From assembly GCF_004337985.1 (NCBI RefSeq), contig NC_043741.1, positions 5,481,445 to 5,545,444 of the forward strand: 64,000 nt of DNA, read 5' to 3'. The notes beneath the pieces are model-generated. The model was given only the letters and a program-made list of their open reading frames with translations. It did no database searches and had not been told where the DNA came from. This DNA comes from Pyricularia pennisetigena (lineage: Eukaryota > Ascomycota > Sordariomycetes > Magnaporthales > Pyriculariaceae). Position 1 is the stretch's first letter; each line of letters starts with the position of its first letter. This document shows, in pieces, positions 14,189 through 27,450 of the stretch. The position numbers and the translations under genes are program-made.

Positions 14189-16547
14189 ATGGCCACTTTC
14201 ACTGCGCTTAATGGTGGCTCGCCAAAGATATTGGACACCGTGAATGGCGGTGTTGCCAGCGAGATGAAGCGGTCCGGATCCGAGGAGCTGTCACGAACCG
14301 AGGCTGTCGCGCCGACATCCCAGCTAGAGCCCATCAACAGCAAAGCATCGAGACCGGCAGGCGACGTGAGCAAGTCCACGGCAGCAGCAGCAGAGACCGA
14401 CAGGGAACGTGTGAAGCAAAATGCAATGGAATTCGATGAGCGGGAGCGGCAAAGGGAGAACCGGGCAGGTCCCGCCCCGACTGTCGAGCGGCCCCGTCAC
14501 TCTTCGACCGGCTTTCCTGATGTCGACAGCGGCGCACTGAAGCGCAAGAGATCTAACTCACCAGACACTCGCTCAACCGTGGAACCTGCTCATCGGGAAG
14601 CGTCCGAACCTAAGGAAGGGCAGGCGCAATCTCGTCCCATCTCACGTGATCAAAGCAGCTTCAGTCCGCAAAAGAACCATGCGACGCACACAGATACCGG
14701 TCACGAGAGGAGGAATGGGCAGGAGCAAAGCGTGAGGAAATCTCTTTTTGGGCCGCCGGGAGCAAGGGACGATTGGGGGCCAAACTATGAGCAGGCCCAT
14801 TCTGCAATCCCAAGCTCCGCCATTAGCGAGGTGGACCCGATGGGCGACAGTCTTGCCAGGGCCACGCAACGCATAAGTAATGACGATGAGAGGGCTAGCC
14901 CTGAGGATATGGACGATTCGCCCATGACGCCTTACCCGAGCGGCTCGTACAATGCCGAGCAGCAACGCGATGGGCTAGTTCACTCGGATCCCAAAAAGCG
15001 AAAGCGCAACTTTAGCAACCGGACCAAGACTGGCTGCCTTACCTGCAGGAAGCGCAAAAAGAAGTGTGACGAGGCTAAACCCGAATGTAAGTGAATTAAC
15101 TAACATTCAAAGACAGTGCTTGCTTTAATGTGATACCACAACGATGCGTTTTGTTGACGCGCGTGTGCTGATGAATTTTCTTTTTATCACCGCCACAGGC
15201 AGCAACTGCATCCGAGGCGGTTTCGTTTGCGCCGGATACCCTCCGCAGCGCGGTACGTGGCCAAAGCCGGAGAGCAAGCCGACGACGGTCCAGATCGAGA
15301 GCAAGGATCCGACGTACATCCCACCGGGAGCGTACGGCATGCCCCAGTCTGGATTTCCCCCAATTGCTGCGCCGGCCATTATGCCTCCACAGAAACGCGA
15401 GCCTCTCCCCTCGTATCGTGGCCAGCAGCTGCGGATCGAGACGCCGCACCAGCGCCTTCTGTCCGATGACGAGCGGGCCCCCGTCCCCTTGCCGATGCCA
15501 GTTGTGACTATGGCCTCTGAAGGCAAGTTGTCGGCATTTCACAATTCGACAGTCACAAACCTTCTCCCAACTCCCATCAGCGCCCGCACACCGCATGAAC
15601 TTCTGAATCCACACCCCGATTATCAGACACCAAAGAGAGTTCCACCATTGCACGACCTTACTCGGACAGATTCAGACCTGCAAAAGTCTGGGCAGATCCC
15701 CAAGATCAACGTGACCCATGACAGGGTCCACAGGTCATCGAGTCCTCCAAAGTCTGCAGCCACAGTTCAGGCTACAGCACAGATGGCTCTCTCACATACA
15801 TTCGCCGCGCCGAGTCGTCCAAAGCGGGAGAAGGAGGAGATGGTCTCGGGCAACCCCTTCAATCCTTATGACAAGGAGCTTGTTCTGGAACGTGAGAGGT
15901 GTTTGACTGCTGTGTGGCGGTTTAACAACTCGACCAATCCCACCACCGGGGTGTCACCAACGGAGAGAAGCCGCCTCTTTAAGGAGATTCTCCAGCCGAG
16001 CGAACCGATTCAGATGACTGCAAGCATGGTTTCGCCGGTCTCACAGACGGGCCATATCGGTAACGGTGTTGTGGTTGAGGCGCCGTTTCACTGCGATTAT
16101 GGTTACAACATCACTATCAAGGATAACGTCTTTATCGGGAGAAACACATCGATCAGTGACTCCGCTGCGGTGATAGTTGGGGACAATACCTATATTGGAC
16201 CCAGCGTCCAGATTCATACTGCAACGCTTTCGACGGACCCCCGTCGCCGGAACGGCGCACTTAGCCAGCAGACGGCCCAGCCAGTGACGATCCATGACAA
16301 CGTCTTTATTGGTGCAAACGTCACGATTCTTCCCGGTGTCACCATTGGAACTGGCAGCACCATCGGGGCTGGGTCTGTTGTCACTAGGGTGAGTTTTGGC
16401 TTGAATCCATGCACCACTTTCATCTTATTAGGGCTACTCCATTTAAAGTTATGTACTAACAAGGTAAAATCATAGGATATACCATCGCAAAGCGTCGCCT
16501 ATGGCAGTCCGGCTAGAGTCAGGAGGAAGATTGCATTTGCAACTTGA
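14189..16547 (+). CDS. Zn2Cys6 zinc-cluster protein fused to a maltose-acetyltransferase-like hexapeptide domain
   Basis: Exons are 14189-15086, 15199-16388 and 16476-16547 (introns GTAAGT..CAG and GTGAGT..TAG), giving 719 residues. A long disordered, charged N-terminus with an NLS-like KKRKR patch leads to a Zn2Cys6 cluster at residues 283-310 (C-x2-C-x6-C-x5-C-x2-C-x6-C), so nuclear DNA binding is expected. The codon of the fourth cysteine is split by intron 1. From about residue 518 comes a Mac (maltose acetyltransferase) helix region (NPFNPYDKEL, RERCLTAVWRFNNS), then a left-handed beta-helix with repeated [IV]-x-G turns (HCDYGYNITIKDNVFIGRN, IGDN-like turns, AGSVVTR, YGSPARV) as in LacA/Maa/NodL. 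The catalytic histidine of that family (the H of ATHPLDP in Maa) is Leu643 here (ATLSTDP), and the active-site Trp of VWIG is Phe (VFIG). I therefore infer a non-catalytic or altered acyl-CoA/sugar-binding module. Fusions of this kind occur in filamentous fungi, but I know of no established role. Confidence 0.88.
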
Positions 16548-17555
16548 TTGCTGCAATGTATTCGTGTCAACCTAATAATGGGCCTCCCCCCCAAGGTCTC
16601 ACATATCGCCGTTTCATTCCTCCTATATGCATATAGAAGGGTTAGAGTGGATCTCTTGAGCATACATGGAAACATAGCCTTTTTGTGGTGTTTACTGGTT
16701 GCATACATAATCTGTCCTGGTACTTTTTTTTTTTTTTCTTTCTTGTCCTTTTTTTTTTCCACTGTTCATTTTCATTTTTTCCCCTATCGATTGGTTTCCT
16801 CTTTGGCATGATACCCACGGCTTGTGTATGGAACATGATACAGGTGCCGATTTTGGCCATTGTTTTGCTAGGATTAGTCTTGATGTTTGTGGCATCAGTA
16901 CTGTGACACATGCATGGCATGGCGAAATTTTGCAAGTCTGGTCTGGCTTTGAATTTGGTTGCCTCCATCTGACAAGCTCTGGTAGCTTCCTCTTACATGG
17001 AAGAGTTGTCTGCTGGATGGTGTCGACGTCGATTTAGATGTTGCTCATGGGCAGGCCTTATTTATTCTTGTTAATCTCTCCTTGTTAGCGCTTTGAGTTT
17101 GATTGTGATTGGAGCCTGAAGCAACGAGATGACGGTCAAACTGTCAGATAATTATAGGATGGAGTGAGAAGGAGAAAACATTCCAATTATTTGTCGCAGG
17201 ATTCCTTTGATGCAACTAGGTCTTTGTTGTTCCTGGAGAGCCGTTAAGTTGCGTATCAATCTTACGCCACTGCAGCTCGGCCCTGGTTCTTGCTGACGGA
17301 GGTACCGGACTTAGCCATCCCTCATTAAGCGGCGAGGCTGAGGGAATGAAATGATTTACTAGCGGGGTTTCTCACCTCACCAGCAGAATCCTTCTATCTT
17401 TGTGCCCCATAGCCTCGACAGGGCTCGAGAGATTGTCTAGACGCCTGCCAGTCATCATCTGGCAACAGAGAGGAATCAAGCTGTGCTGAAACCATAAAAG
17501 AAGTTTTTTTTTTTTTTTTCTTTTGAAAAAAAAAAAGAGAAAAGATTCCGAAGTA
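16548..17555. other. intergenic region between the two zinc-cluster genes
   Basis: No gene is supported. The first part is the likely 3' UTR and terminator area of the fusion gene, with T-rich tracts at about 16723-16760. The part before 17556 is the promoter and leader of the next gene, ending in T and A runs (17504-17536). An in-frame ATG at 17523 would add a lysine-rich 11-residue extension read from the A-run, and I consider it less likely than 17556. Confidence 0.5.
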
Positions 17556-20625
<3,070 letters not shown>

Positions 20626-20817
20626 GACCGGCAAACGCATCAGCAAGATCTCGTCCTTGGTCGCTGTGCAAAGTCCGAACTGGAGACAGTTTGTGAACAT
20701 GTCGTTTCATAGGCATTGCTCAAGGATCTATTGAGCACATATGTGCAGTCATGTGAAAGGCTAAAAGGTCGCAACTGTTAATGGTAGAAGGCGGCCTTAA
20801 TGAATTATATTCTACAC

Positions 20818-21724
20818 TCAACGTTTCTGTCTCTTGCCCTTGTCGCTGCCCGCGGAAAGCACACTCGCACTGCGCTTGTTTCGACTTCCTGGCCTTGAAC
20901 CTCTTGACCCAGGCCGGGTGCTTGTCGTTTTATCTTTATCGGCAACATCCTCGTCCTTTATCGTCGATACTTCCTCCTCAGTCGCCTGCCCACTTCCTGC
21001 ACTCTTCTTTTCCCCATTTGTGGTAGATTCTGATTCGGTGCTCGCGGCCGCTTTGCCATTGTCTCCATTCGCCTCGCCACCGGCAGCATTGTCGGCTTTG
21101 GTAGAGGGTGGTTTCTCACCATCGGCTTTGGCGGGGGCAGCGGTGGTCTTGTCGCCGCCCTCTGGTGGTGGAGCCTTGGAAACATCGGTCGCCCCGTCCG
21201 TTTGGCTTGCGGCGACACCCTGCGCCTTTTCTCTTTCCGTCTTGCGCGCCTGCTCGACCTTGATCTCGCCGTCCAACTTGTCGATCTGTTTCCGCAGGTC
21301 GACGAGCTGTGTGACCGTTTGCACCAACTGCTCGAACTGTGAAGTAACGGCAGCGGTCGGCATGACGAGGCGAGCTGGTATGTCGAGCTCGTTGAGCACG
21401 TTAGTAATACGCTGCTGCTGTTGCATGCTCTTATGAGAGAAGAGTTTGTTGACCCTCTCGTTGCGAAACGTCGGCCCGGAGCTGAGTCGGTCGTGATATG
21501 AAACACCGTAGACTTGCTCTTCGTGTTCGTTAAGTTTGCGCCTCTCTGTTTGAGCCGAGCCCTTCTTGCTTCCCTTTGCTGGCGCCTCAGCAGGGGCAGG
21601 TTTCTCGACAGCAGAAATAGAATCCCTATGATTCCCTGCCGGTGTTGCCACAGTGCTTTCACGCCGGGCTTCAGTCGTGGCACTTGCGGGCTGCGCATTC
21701 GAAGTCGTGCCTGCAGAAGTGGGA

Positions 21725-21756
<32 letters not shown>

Positions 21757-22800
21757 AGCGATACCACCGGCACTCTCTGGCGCCATGAGAGACTTGCGCT
21801 TCTTGGTCTTGTCTGCAGTGACGATGTTCTGAATCAAATTGCTTAATCCCTGGCTGGTCTTGAAACTGCTTATGTCGGTGGTATCCGAGGTTGGCGGATA
21901 GTCCAGTCTGTTGTACAGTTCCCTGCGCTCCTCATTGAAGCGCTCTTGCCTGGCCAAGATACGCTTGACCTCGAGCAGCAATGACTCCTCTTCTCGGGCC
22001 TCTTCCTTTGTCCTGGTAAGACAGTTCGCCGCAAACTTCTTCCTTTGCGTCTCCTGAACCGGGTCAAACTTGAGCATCGTTTCGTATAGTTGGAACTCAT
22101 CGTTCGTCATGTACTGTGCCGGCTTCTGAACCGCCATCATCTTGGCAGCAACTTCGTAGTACCGTGCCTTCAGGTCCTCCATTGAACGCGTCGACGTCAA
22201 TGACACAACCGCCGAGCTGGTTCCATTCGTCGTATCTCCCTCCGCCTGGGGAGGTTTATAGTCGTATCGGTCCCATATCAAAGGCCACCTCAAGTCGAAG
22301 TCCCTGACGAGTTCCAACAGGTAGTCCGTCTCGTCCTTGGTCCATTCTGCGCTCTGCAGCCTAGAATTATACTGGTCGTCGTTGTACTGTGGCACGTCAA
22401 CCTTGACGTTGAACTTGGCAAATGCCGAGTCCTCGATGGCATCCTTTGGGGGTGGCGGTTGCCCAGTGCCTTCCATCGGCGCATCGCCATTCCCACCGCC
22501 GCTGACATCCTGCTTCCTACACCAGTGCCGCAGGATCAGGCTGGCATCGTCCCTTGCAGAATTCCTAAACTGTCGCAGCTCCCATCGTGCAGCGGGCTTC
22601 CGGCTGGCCTGTCGCCGCTTTTTGAAAACAGAGGTTTCGGGGACGATGGGTATAGGGTTGTCGCCGCCAAGGCTTTGGACTTCTCTGGCCAGGCCCTTCA
22701 GGTTCGTGCGCGGGGCTGATTGTCTCCCCTTTTTCGACGGCCGTGGTGCGCTTCCGTCCTGTGGTATGTTGAGCACGTCGCGAACGTCAAGTGAAGTCAT
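20818..22800 (-). CDS. SWC4: SWR1/NuA4 complex subunit Swc4 (DMAP1 homologue)
   Basis: A single-exon gene of 660 residues. Swc4/Eaf2 is shared by the SWR1 remodeler, which exchanges H2A for H2A.Z, and the NuA4 histone acetyltransferase. The N-terminus begins MTSLDVRDVLNIP, a signature of fungal Swc4. The SANT/DMAP1 domain is near residues 150-210 (EWTKDETDYLLELVRDFDLRW.LIWDRYDY), followed by a basic helical region. The C-terminal half is a charged Ala/Lys/Glu low-complexity tail with an alanine run of (GCC)n codons (about 21726-21754) and a basic end (KGKRQKR). It is convergent with the polyQ factor, with 192 bp between the stop codons. The promoter is shared divergently with the p24 gene. 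Confidence 0.92.
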
Positions 22801-23614
22801 GTTGGGTGGCGGTGGTGGTGGTTGAGATCTGGGGCGAGTAAGTGACCCGACGGATGGCAGAGGCTACGGGTGGTGGAGCAGGTCGAGCCTTTGAAGCGTG
22901 GAGGAATGGGACCGCGACAGGAAAATCTAGTTGAGCAAAAAGGACCAAAACGTCCAGACTTGAATGGCCTTTGCGATCGCATCAAGGAGCATAAAGACAG
23001 CTCATGTCATATTCACGATCAGAATTAAATACGCGATTGATCCATGAAGATATCTCGATGAGGTCTGTATGCTTTTTATTCGGGTTTATGATGGCGGAAA
23101 ATCTCTTTTGTCGATTGATTCATGGGGAAGCTGGGCTCCATGACGCGGGTCTTCAGCGAGCGCCGATCAATCGCGCAAGGTCTGAAAGACCAAGAGAGCT
23201 TTAAGCGGCCAGACCCACCAAAGCACGTGATAGCCACCTCCCGCGTTCATACCCCTGTCGAGAATTCGTCGTGAACGTGGCACCTCTGGGGAGCAATTGG
23301 GAGGTGCTAGGTCTAGTCGAGTGTCGATGTAGTTCAATGTAGCCACTTGCAAGCAGAGCGATAGATCTACCTAGTCCAGTTGTCTGTTTGCGAAAGGCAG
23401 CAAAAGGCGACCAGTTTTAGTCCAACAAACTCACCATCAACGGGGCATCGACACCACAACCAAATAGAAGGGACACATCTGCGCTAAAGAATTCCCTCCA
23501 TTTAATCCAAGAAGAGGCCAGCGGCGAACGGTAACCTCATACCAACGAACCTCCATCTTCCACCTCGTCCACCACAGACGGCGTTCACAGCCGTCCAAAA
23601 CAATCTTGGACAAA
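22801..23614. promoter_or_regulatory. divergent promoter region of SWC4 and the p24 gene
   Basis: An 814-bp interval lies between two divergent start codons. I see no gene in it. It should hold both promoters and 5' leaders, but I could not assign specific factor sites. Confidence 0.5.
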
Positions 23615-24537
23615 ATGAGGTCATTCCTCCCATTGCTCACACTTAGCACCGTCGCGCAAGCTCTGTACTTTTACATTGACGGCCAAGCTCCCAAGTGCTT
23701 CTACGAGGAGCTGCCCAAGGACACATTGGTGGTGGGCCACTACACTGCCGAGGAGTACGACGACCACCGGAAAGCATGGTGGAAGCACGATGGAATTAGC
23801 ATTTACATCTCGGTAGACGTGAGTTTTACCAGTAACTTCCTTCTGTTTTTTTTTTTTTTTTTATGCTTGCTGTCTCTACATGTTTTCTAACCCACCTTGG
23901 TTGCGCAGGAAACCTTCGACAACGACCACCGTGTCGTCTCGCAAAAGGGCAGCAGCAGCGGCCGCTTCACCTTCACTGCCGCCGAGTCGGGCGAGCACAA
24001 GCTCTGCTTCACTCCCTCGTCCAACAGCGGCAACACGGGCTGGCTTTCCACCGGTAACCTGAACGGCGGCATCCGCCTGACGCTCGATCTGGCCATCGGA
24101 GAGACCTCGGCCCTTGAGAGCAGCGACAAGGACAAGCTCGAGGACATTGCCACTCGCGTCAAGGATCTCAACATGCGTCTGCAGGACATCCGGAGAGAGC
24201 AGGTCTTTCAGAGAGTATGTGTATCCCCCCCTGCCCCTTTGGCCCTTTGGTTTTGACGTCTACACCCAGTGTGCGGGATCTAAGGAGACTGAAAAGAGAC
24301 CCCGGTTTCGCCCACGGGCTGCGCATGGAAACCCTGGGAATGACAAAGAAGCAAAGCTGCTAACCACATGATCAAACTTGTCTCCAGGAACGTGAAGCCG
24401 AGTTCCGTGATCAGTCAGAGTCCACAAACGCTCGCGTCGTGCGGTGGATGCTCATCCAACTCGCTGTTCTCGGCATCACTTGCGCATGGCAGCTGTCACA
24501 TCTCCGATCCTTCTTCATCAAGCAAAAGCTCACATAG
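23615..24537 (+). CDS. p24 family cargo receptor (Erp1/Erp5/Erp6-like, alpha class)
   Basis: Exons 23615-23818, 23909-24214 and 24388-24537 give 219 residues. p24 proteins cycle between ER and Golgi in COPII/COPI vesicles and help sort GPI-anchored and other cargo. A cleavable signal peptide (about residues 1-16, MRSFLPLLTLSTVAQA) leads into a GOLD domain starting LYFYIDGQAPKCFYEELPKDTLV. Its two disulphide cysteines are in KCF and KLCF. A coiled coil follows (DKLEDIATRVKDLNMRLQDIRREQ), then one membrane span (WMLIQLAVLGITCAWQL). The short tail RSFFIKQKLT has a diphenylalanine COPII signal and a Lys-x-Lys COPI-like signal. Introns are 90 and 173 bp with GTGAGT and GTATGT donors. The class assignment rests on the N-terminal motif and is less sure than the family. 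Confidence 0.92.
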
Positions 24538-24819
24538 GAGATGCATACCACATGCTGGGGTGGGGGTTGAAGATATTAAAAGGGTTTTACGTGGGACTCT
24601 GGTGGCCACTTGCTTTTCTGTGCCAGTGTATTTATCACAAAAAGTGCAAGATTTCAATTTCCGTAGATATAAACTGTTACGAGGTTTCTATGGACAAAAG
24701 CAGAAAATCTCCATGTGTAAATGCATGTATGTGATGATCATCACGCTAAGTAGGCTAGTGGCTATCAATGGAGCAATCCAATATACTGGAAGTGATTTTC
24801 GACCGACTTCAGCTGTCCG

Positions 24820-24857
<38 letters not shown>

Positions 24858-25872
24858 CATAATCAACATCATCAGCAGGTTAGCACCGAGGTCAATTCTG
24901 TTCAAGTCATCGAGTTCCATTACTACCACCATCTGTCTATCGCCTACTCGGAAGAGTCCAATCCACTCAGCTACCTGAACCGAGTTCTATCGCTTCTATG
25001 TCACAAAGATCAGTAACACTCGCAACCAAAATTGCCTGAAAGGACAGGAACTGAATGGATGAAAAATTCTCGTAAAAGTATTGTTTTCTCTCTTCTTCCT
25101 CTTCTCCTCGACCCACTATTCCGCTTGCTCGTGACAAACTCCATGCTAATTGCTTCTTCTTTCACCGAAAAGGTTGCTGGACATATTATAGACAAGGAAA
25201 GAGAGTGAAAGATGAGCTGTAAGAAACAAAGAGTTAAAAAAAAATGATGAAAGGAGAGAACTCCCCAAGACCCAATGCAACTAAAACAAATCGAATCGCG
25301 AACGTGAATAACAAAGACCCTGCGCCGATGCTGCGCGCCCAACAAAACATATTAACGAACTGTATGCTGCTTGTATGGCTTCATTTCTTCCGCAATCTCT
25401 GCAGAAGAGGGTGGTTTGGAGGATAAAAAGGCTTTGTCCCAGTTCCATCATCGTTGACATTCAATCTGTCAGCGATCAGACTCAGACCAGTCGCACGACA
25501 CTGAGCAATGGTATCGGTGAATCCTTCGCTCAGACGCGTCCAATGCAAGCCGCACCTTCGGCTGGCAGGTATAATCCACTGGTGCGCCGAATATGCTCAT
25601 GTAGAATCCTCAAAGAATTCAGCCTATAGTCCACGTTTGGGAAGACGCCGACCGGCAAGGTGATCGACAGGAAGGATGTGGTTTCATTATATCAAACAAG
25701 TGAGCCGCCCGGCCACTGAGTGACTCGGCATAACATGCAAATGGCCGTGACTGTCCAAAAACTGGATCTGCGTATCCCGTCTGTTCCGCGACGGGGTTTG
25801 GAGATGGGCTGATCACCGAACTGTCCCTCAGGCTTCATGGCAATTGACCCCGAGAGATCTCAAGTGAATCGT
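24538..25872. other. intergenic region between the p24 and casein kinase genes
   Basis: This convergent interval holds the 3' regions of both genes. No gene is supported. It contains an AT dinucleotide microsatellite at 24824-24854 and a purine/pyrimidine-rich stretch near 25077-25115. Confidence 0.6.
24824..24854. repeat. (AT)15 microsatellite
   Basis: 31 bp of perfect alternating A and T lie downstream of the p24 gene, in noncoding DNA. Confidence 0.95.
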
Positions 25873-27450
25873 CTAACCACAGCAAAGAACCTTCATGAAC
25901 TTCTGGAAGCCGGTTGGCTCTGGTTCGGCAGGCCTGCCGTTATTCAGTTGTGGCTGGGTCATGTTGCTCTGCTGGTGCATTGGCCTTTGAGGCAAGTTCT
26001 GAGTGCTGTTCTGGAACTGCGCCTGAGTCGACCCAGTCGGGGTCGCCATATCCCTTAGACCCCCAGCGTTCCCCCTCGACGCCATAATTGCGCCGGGCGC
26101 GTTTCGCCGATCTTTCCCTTGGTTCGCCTTGATCGGTGAAGGAGGCGGAGGTTGTGCGGCGTTTAAACGGTCGACTGTAAGGCGTGCTCGAGGGTCCCGT
26201 AGGTCGGATGCGTGGGCCCCTCGCGAGGCACCGTGGAGCTCCATGTTGGAGGCCCCGGGGCGTTGGTTGGGGTTGTGCATCGCCTGCCTGTCCCAATCGC
26301 TCTTCTTGTCCTTGCTGACCTTCATCCAGTCGTATTCGCCGTCTTCAACGCCACCTGATTCCTTCAGTGCCTGGGTGAACAATTCGCGCAGGTAGTCGTA
26401 GTCGGGAGTGTCTTCGAAACCGAGGTTGCGGACATATGTCAGGTACTTCTCGAATTGGATGGGGAATCCTTCGCAAAGCTCCTTGATCGCAGTGGTCTGC
26501 TTCTTCTCTCCAATCTTCTCGTACTTCTGCTTGTTGGTAGCGGCCTTCAGGCCTTGCCATGGCAGACCTCCACGGAGGAAGTACATGAATACGTGACCTA
26601 GAGCCTCAAGATCGTCACGACGGGACTGCTCACGACCCAAGTGAGTATTGATGCTCATGTACCTGGCGGTGCCTGACAAGGATTTCCTCTCCCTGTAGGG
26701 GATGTGCTGCTTAGACTTCGGGTCTCTGTATTGCTTGGCCATGCCGAAGTCGACAACGTGGATAACATTTGCCGTCTTGGTGCCTGGCCTTCCAATCAGG
26801 AAGTTGTCGGGTTTGATGTCGCGGTAGATGAGATTCTTCTCGTGAATCGTTTGTACCCGAGAAAGCTAAATCAGAGCAGGAGTGAGTAACAGGTGTCAAC
26901 CATCATTTGGCGCATCGGGTTGACTGGAAGAAGTGCCTACCATCTGCTTCGCAACCATCACCACTGTCTTGATCGTGAACCTACGGTTACAGTGGTCGAA
27001 CAGATCCTCCAACGACGGACCCAGAAGGTCAATCACAAGGATGTTGTGGAGACCCTCCTGTCCAAAGTAGTAAACATTGGGGATTCCCGCTATTGTGGTC
27101 GAGTTAGTAGACTGTTTGTGTTACACCACAATGATTTTGATTGGGAATTGTACGTACGGCATCCTACAAGAATCTTGTAGGTTCGGTATTCGTCGCGCAG
27201 TTGGGGAGCATCGCTCTTCCTGGGCTCCTAGAAACATAGTAGACTCTTCGTCAGCAATTGGGGCAACCACGGGAGCTTGTAGTTGTTGCTGATTGATCAA
27301 GCCATTACAGGGTCAACTTACGAACTTGATGGCCACCTGCTGGTTATTGAGTAGGTTCGTCCCTTCGAAAATAACGCCAAAAGACCCCTCTCCAATCTTT
27401 TTGCCGACCCTGTAGTGCACACCGACGACGTTTGAGGAAGACGAGGCCAT
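25873..27450 (-). CDS. casein kinase I, palmitoylated plasma-membrane type (Yck1/Yck2-like)
   Basis: The exons on the minus strand are 27450-27322, 27227-27158, 27089-26941 and 26865-25873, giving 446 residues. This is a CK1 serine/threonine kinase. The catalytic domain (about residues 14-295) has a glycine loop ([12 protein letters not shown]), the VAIKF lysine, the catalytic loop [20 protein letters not shown], and the CK1 hallmark [22 protein letters not shown] Gln/Asn/Pro-rich linker leads to a C-terminal KVLCCG, the double-cysteine palmitoylation end of yeast Yck1/2. Membrane anchoring and roles in nutrient signalling, endocytosis and morphogenesis follow from the family. The three introns (94, 68 and 75 bp) all lie in the N-terminal lobe and catalytic loop region. 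Confidence in the family is high; the exact orthologue is inferred. Confidence 0.94.

Noticed and set aside
17523..17555. Upstream start adding a lysine-rich 11-residue extension to the polyQ zinc-cluster protein
   Set aside because: It is read from an A-run next to a T-run, a likely leader. The ATG at 17556 gives a normal N-terminus, though the longer form cannot be excluded.
20834..21773. Long plus-strand and alternative minus-strand frames over SWC4
   Set aside because: They are shadow frames in GC-rich, low-complexity coding DNA of SWC4, without recognisable domains.
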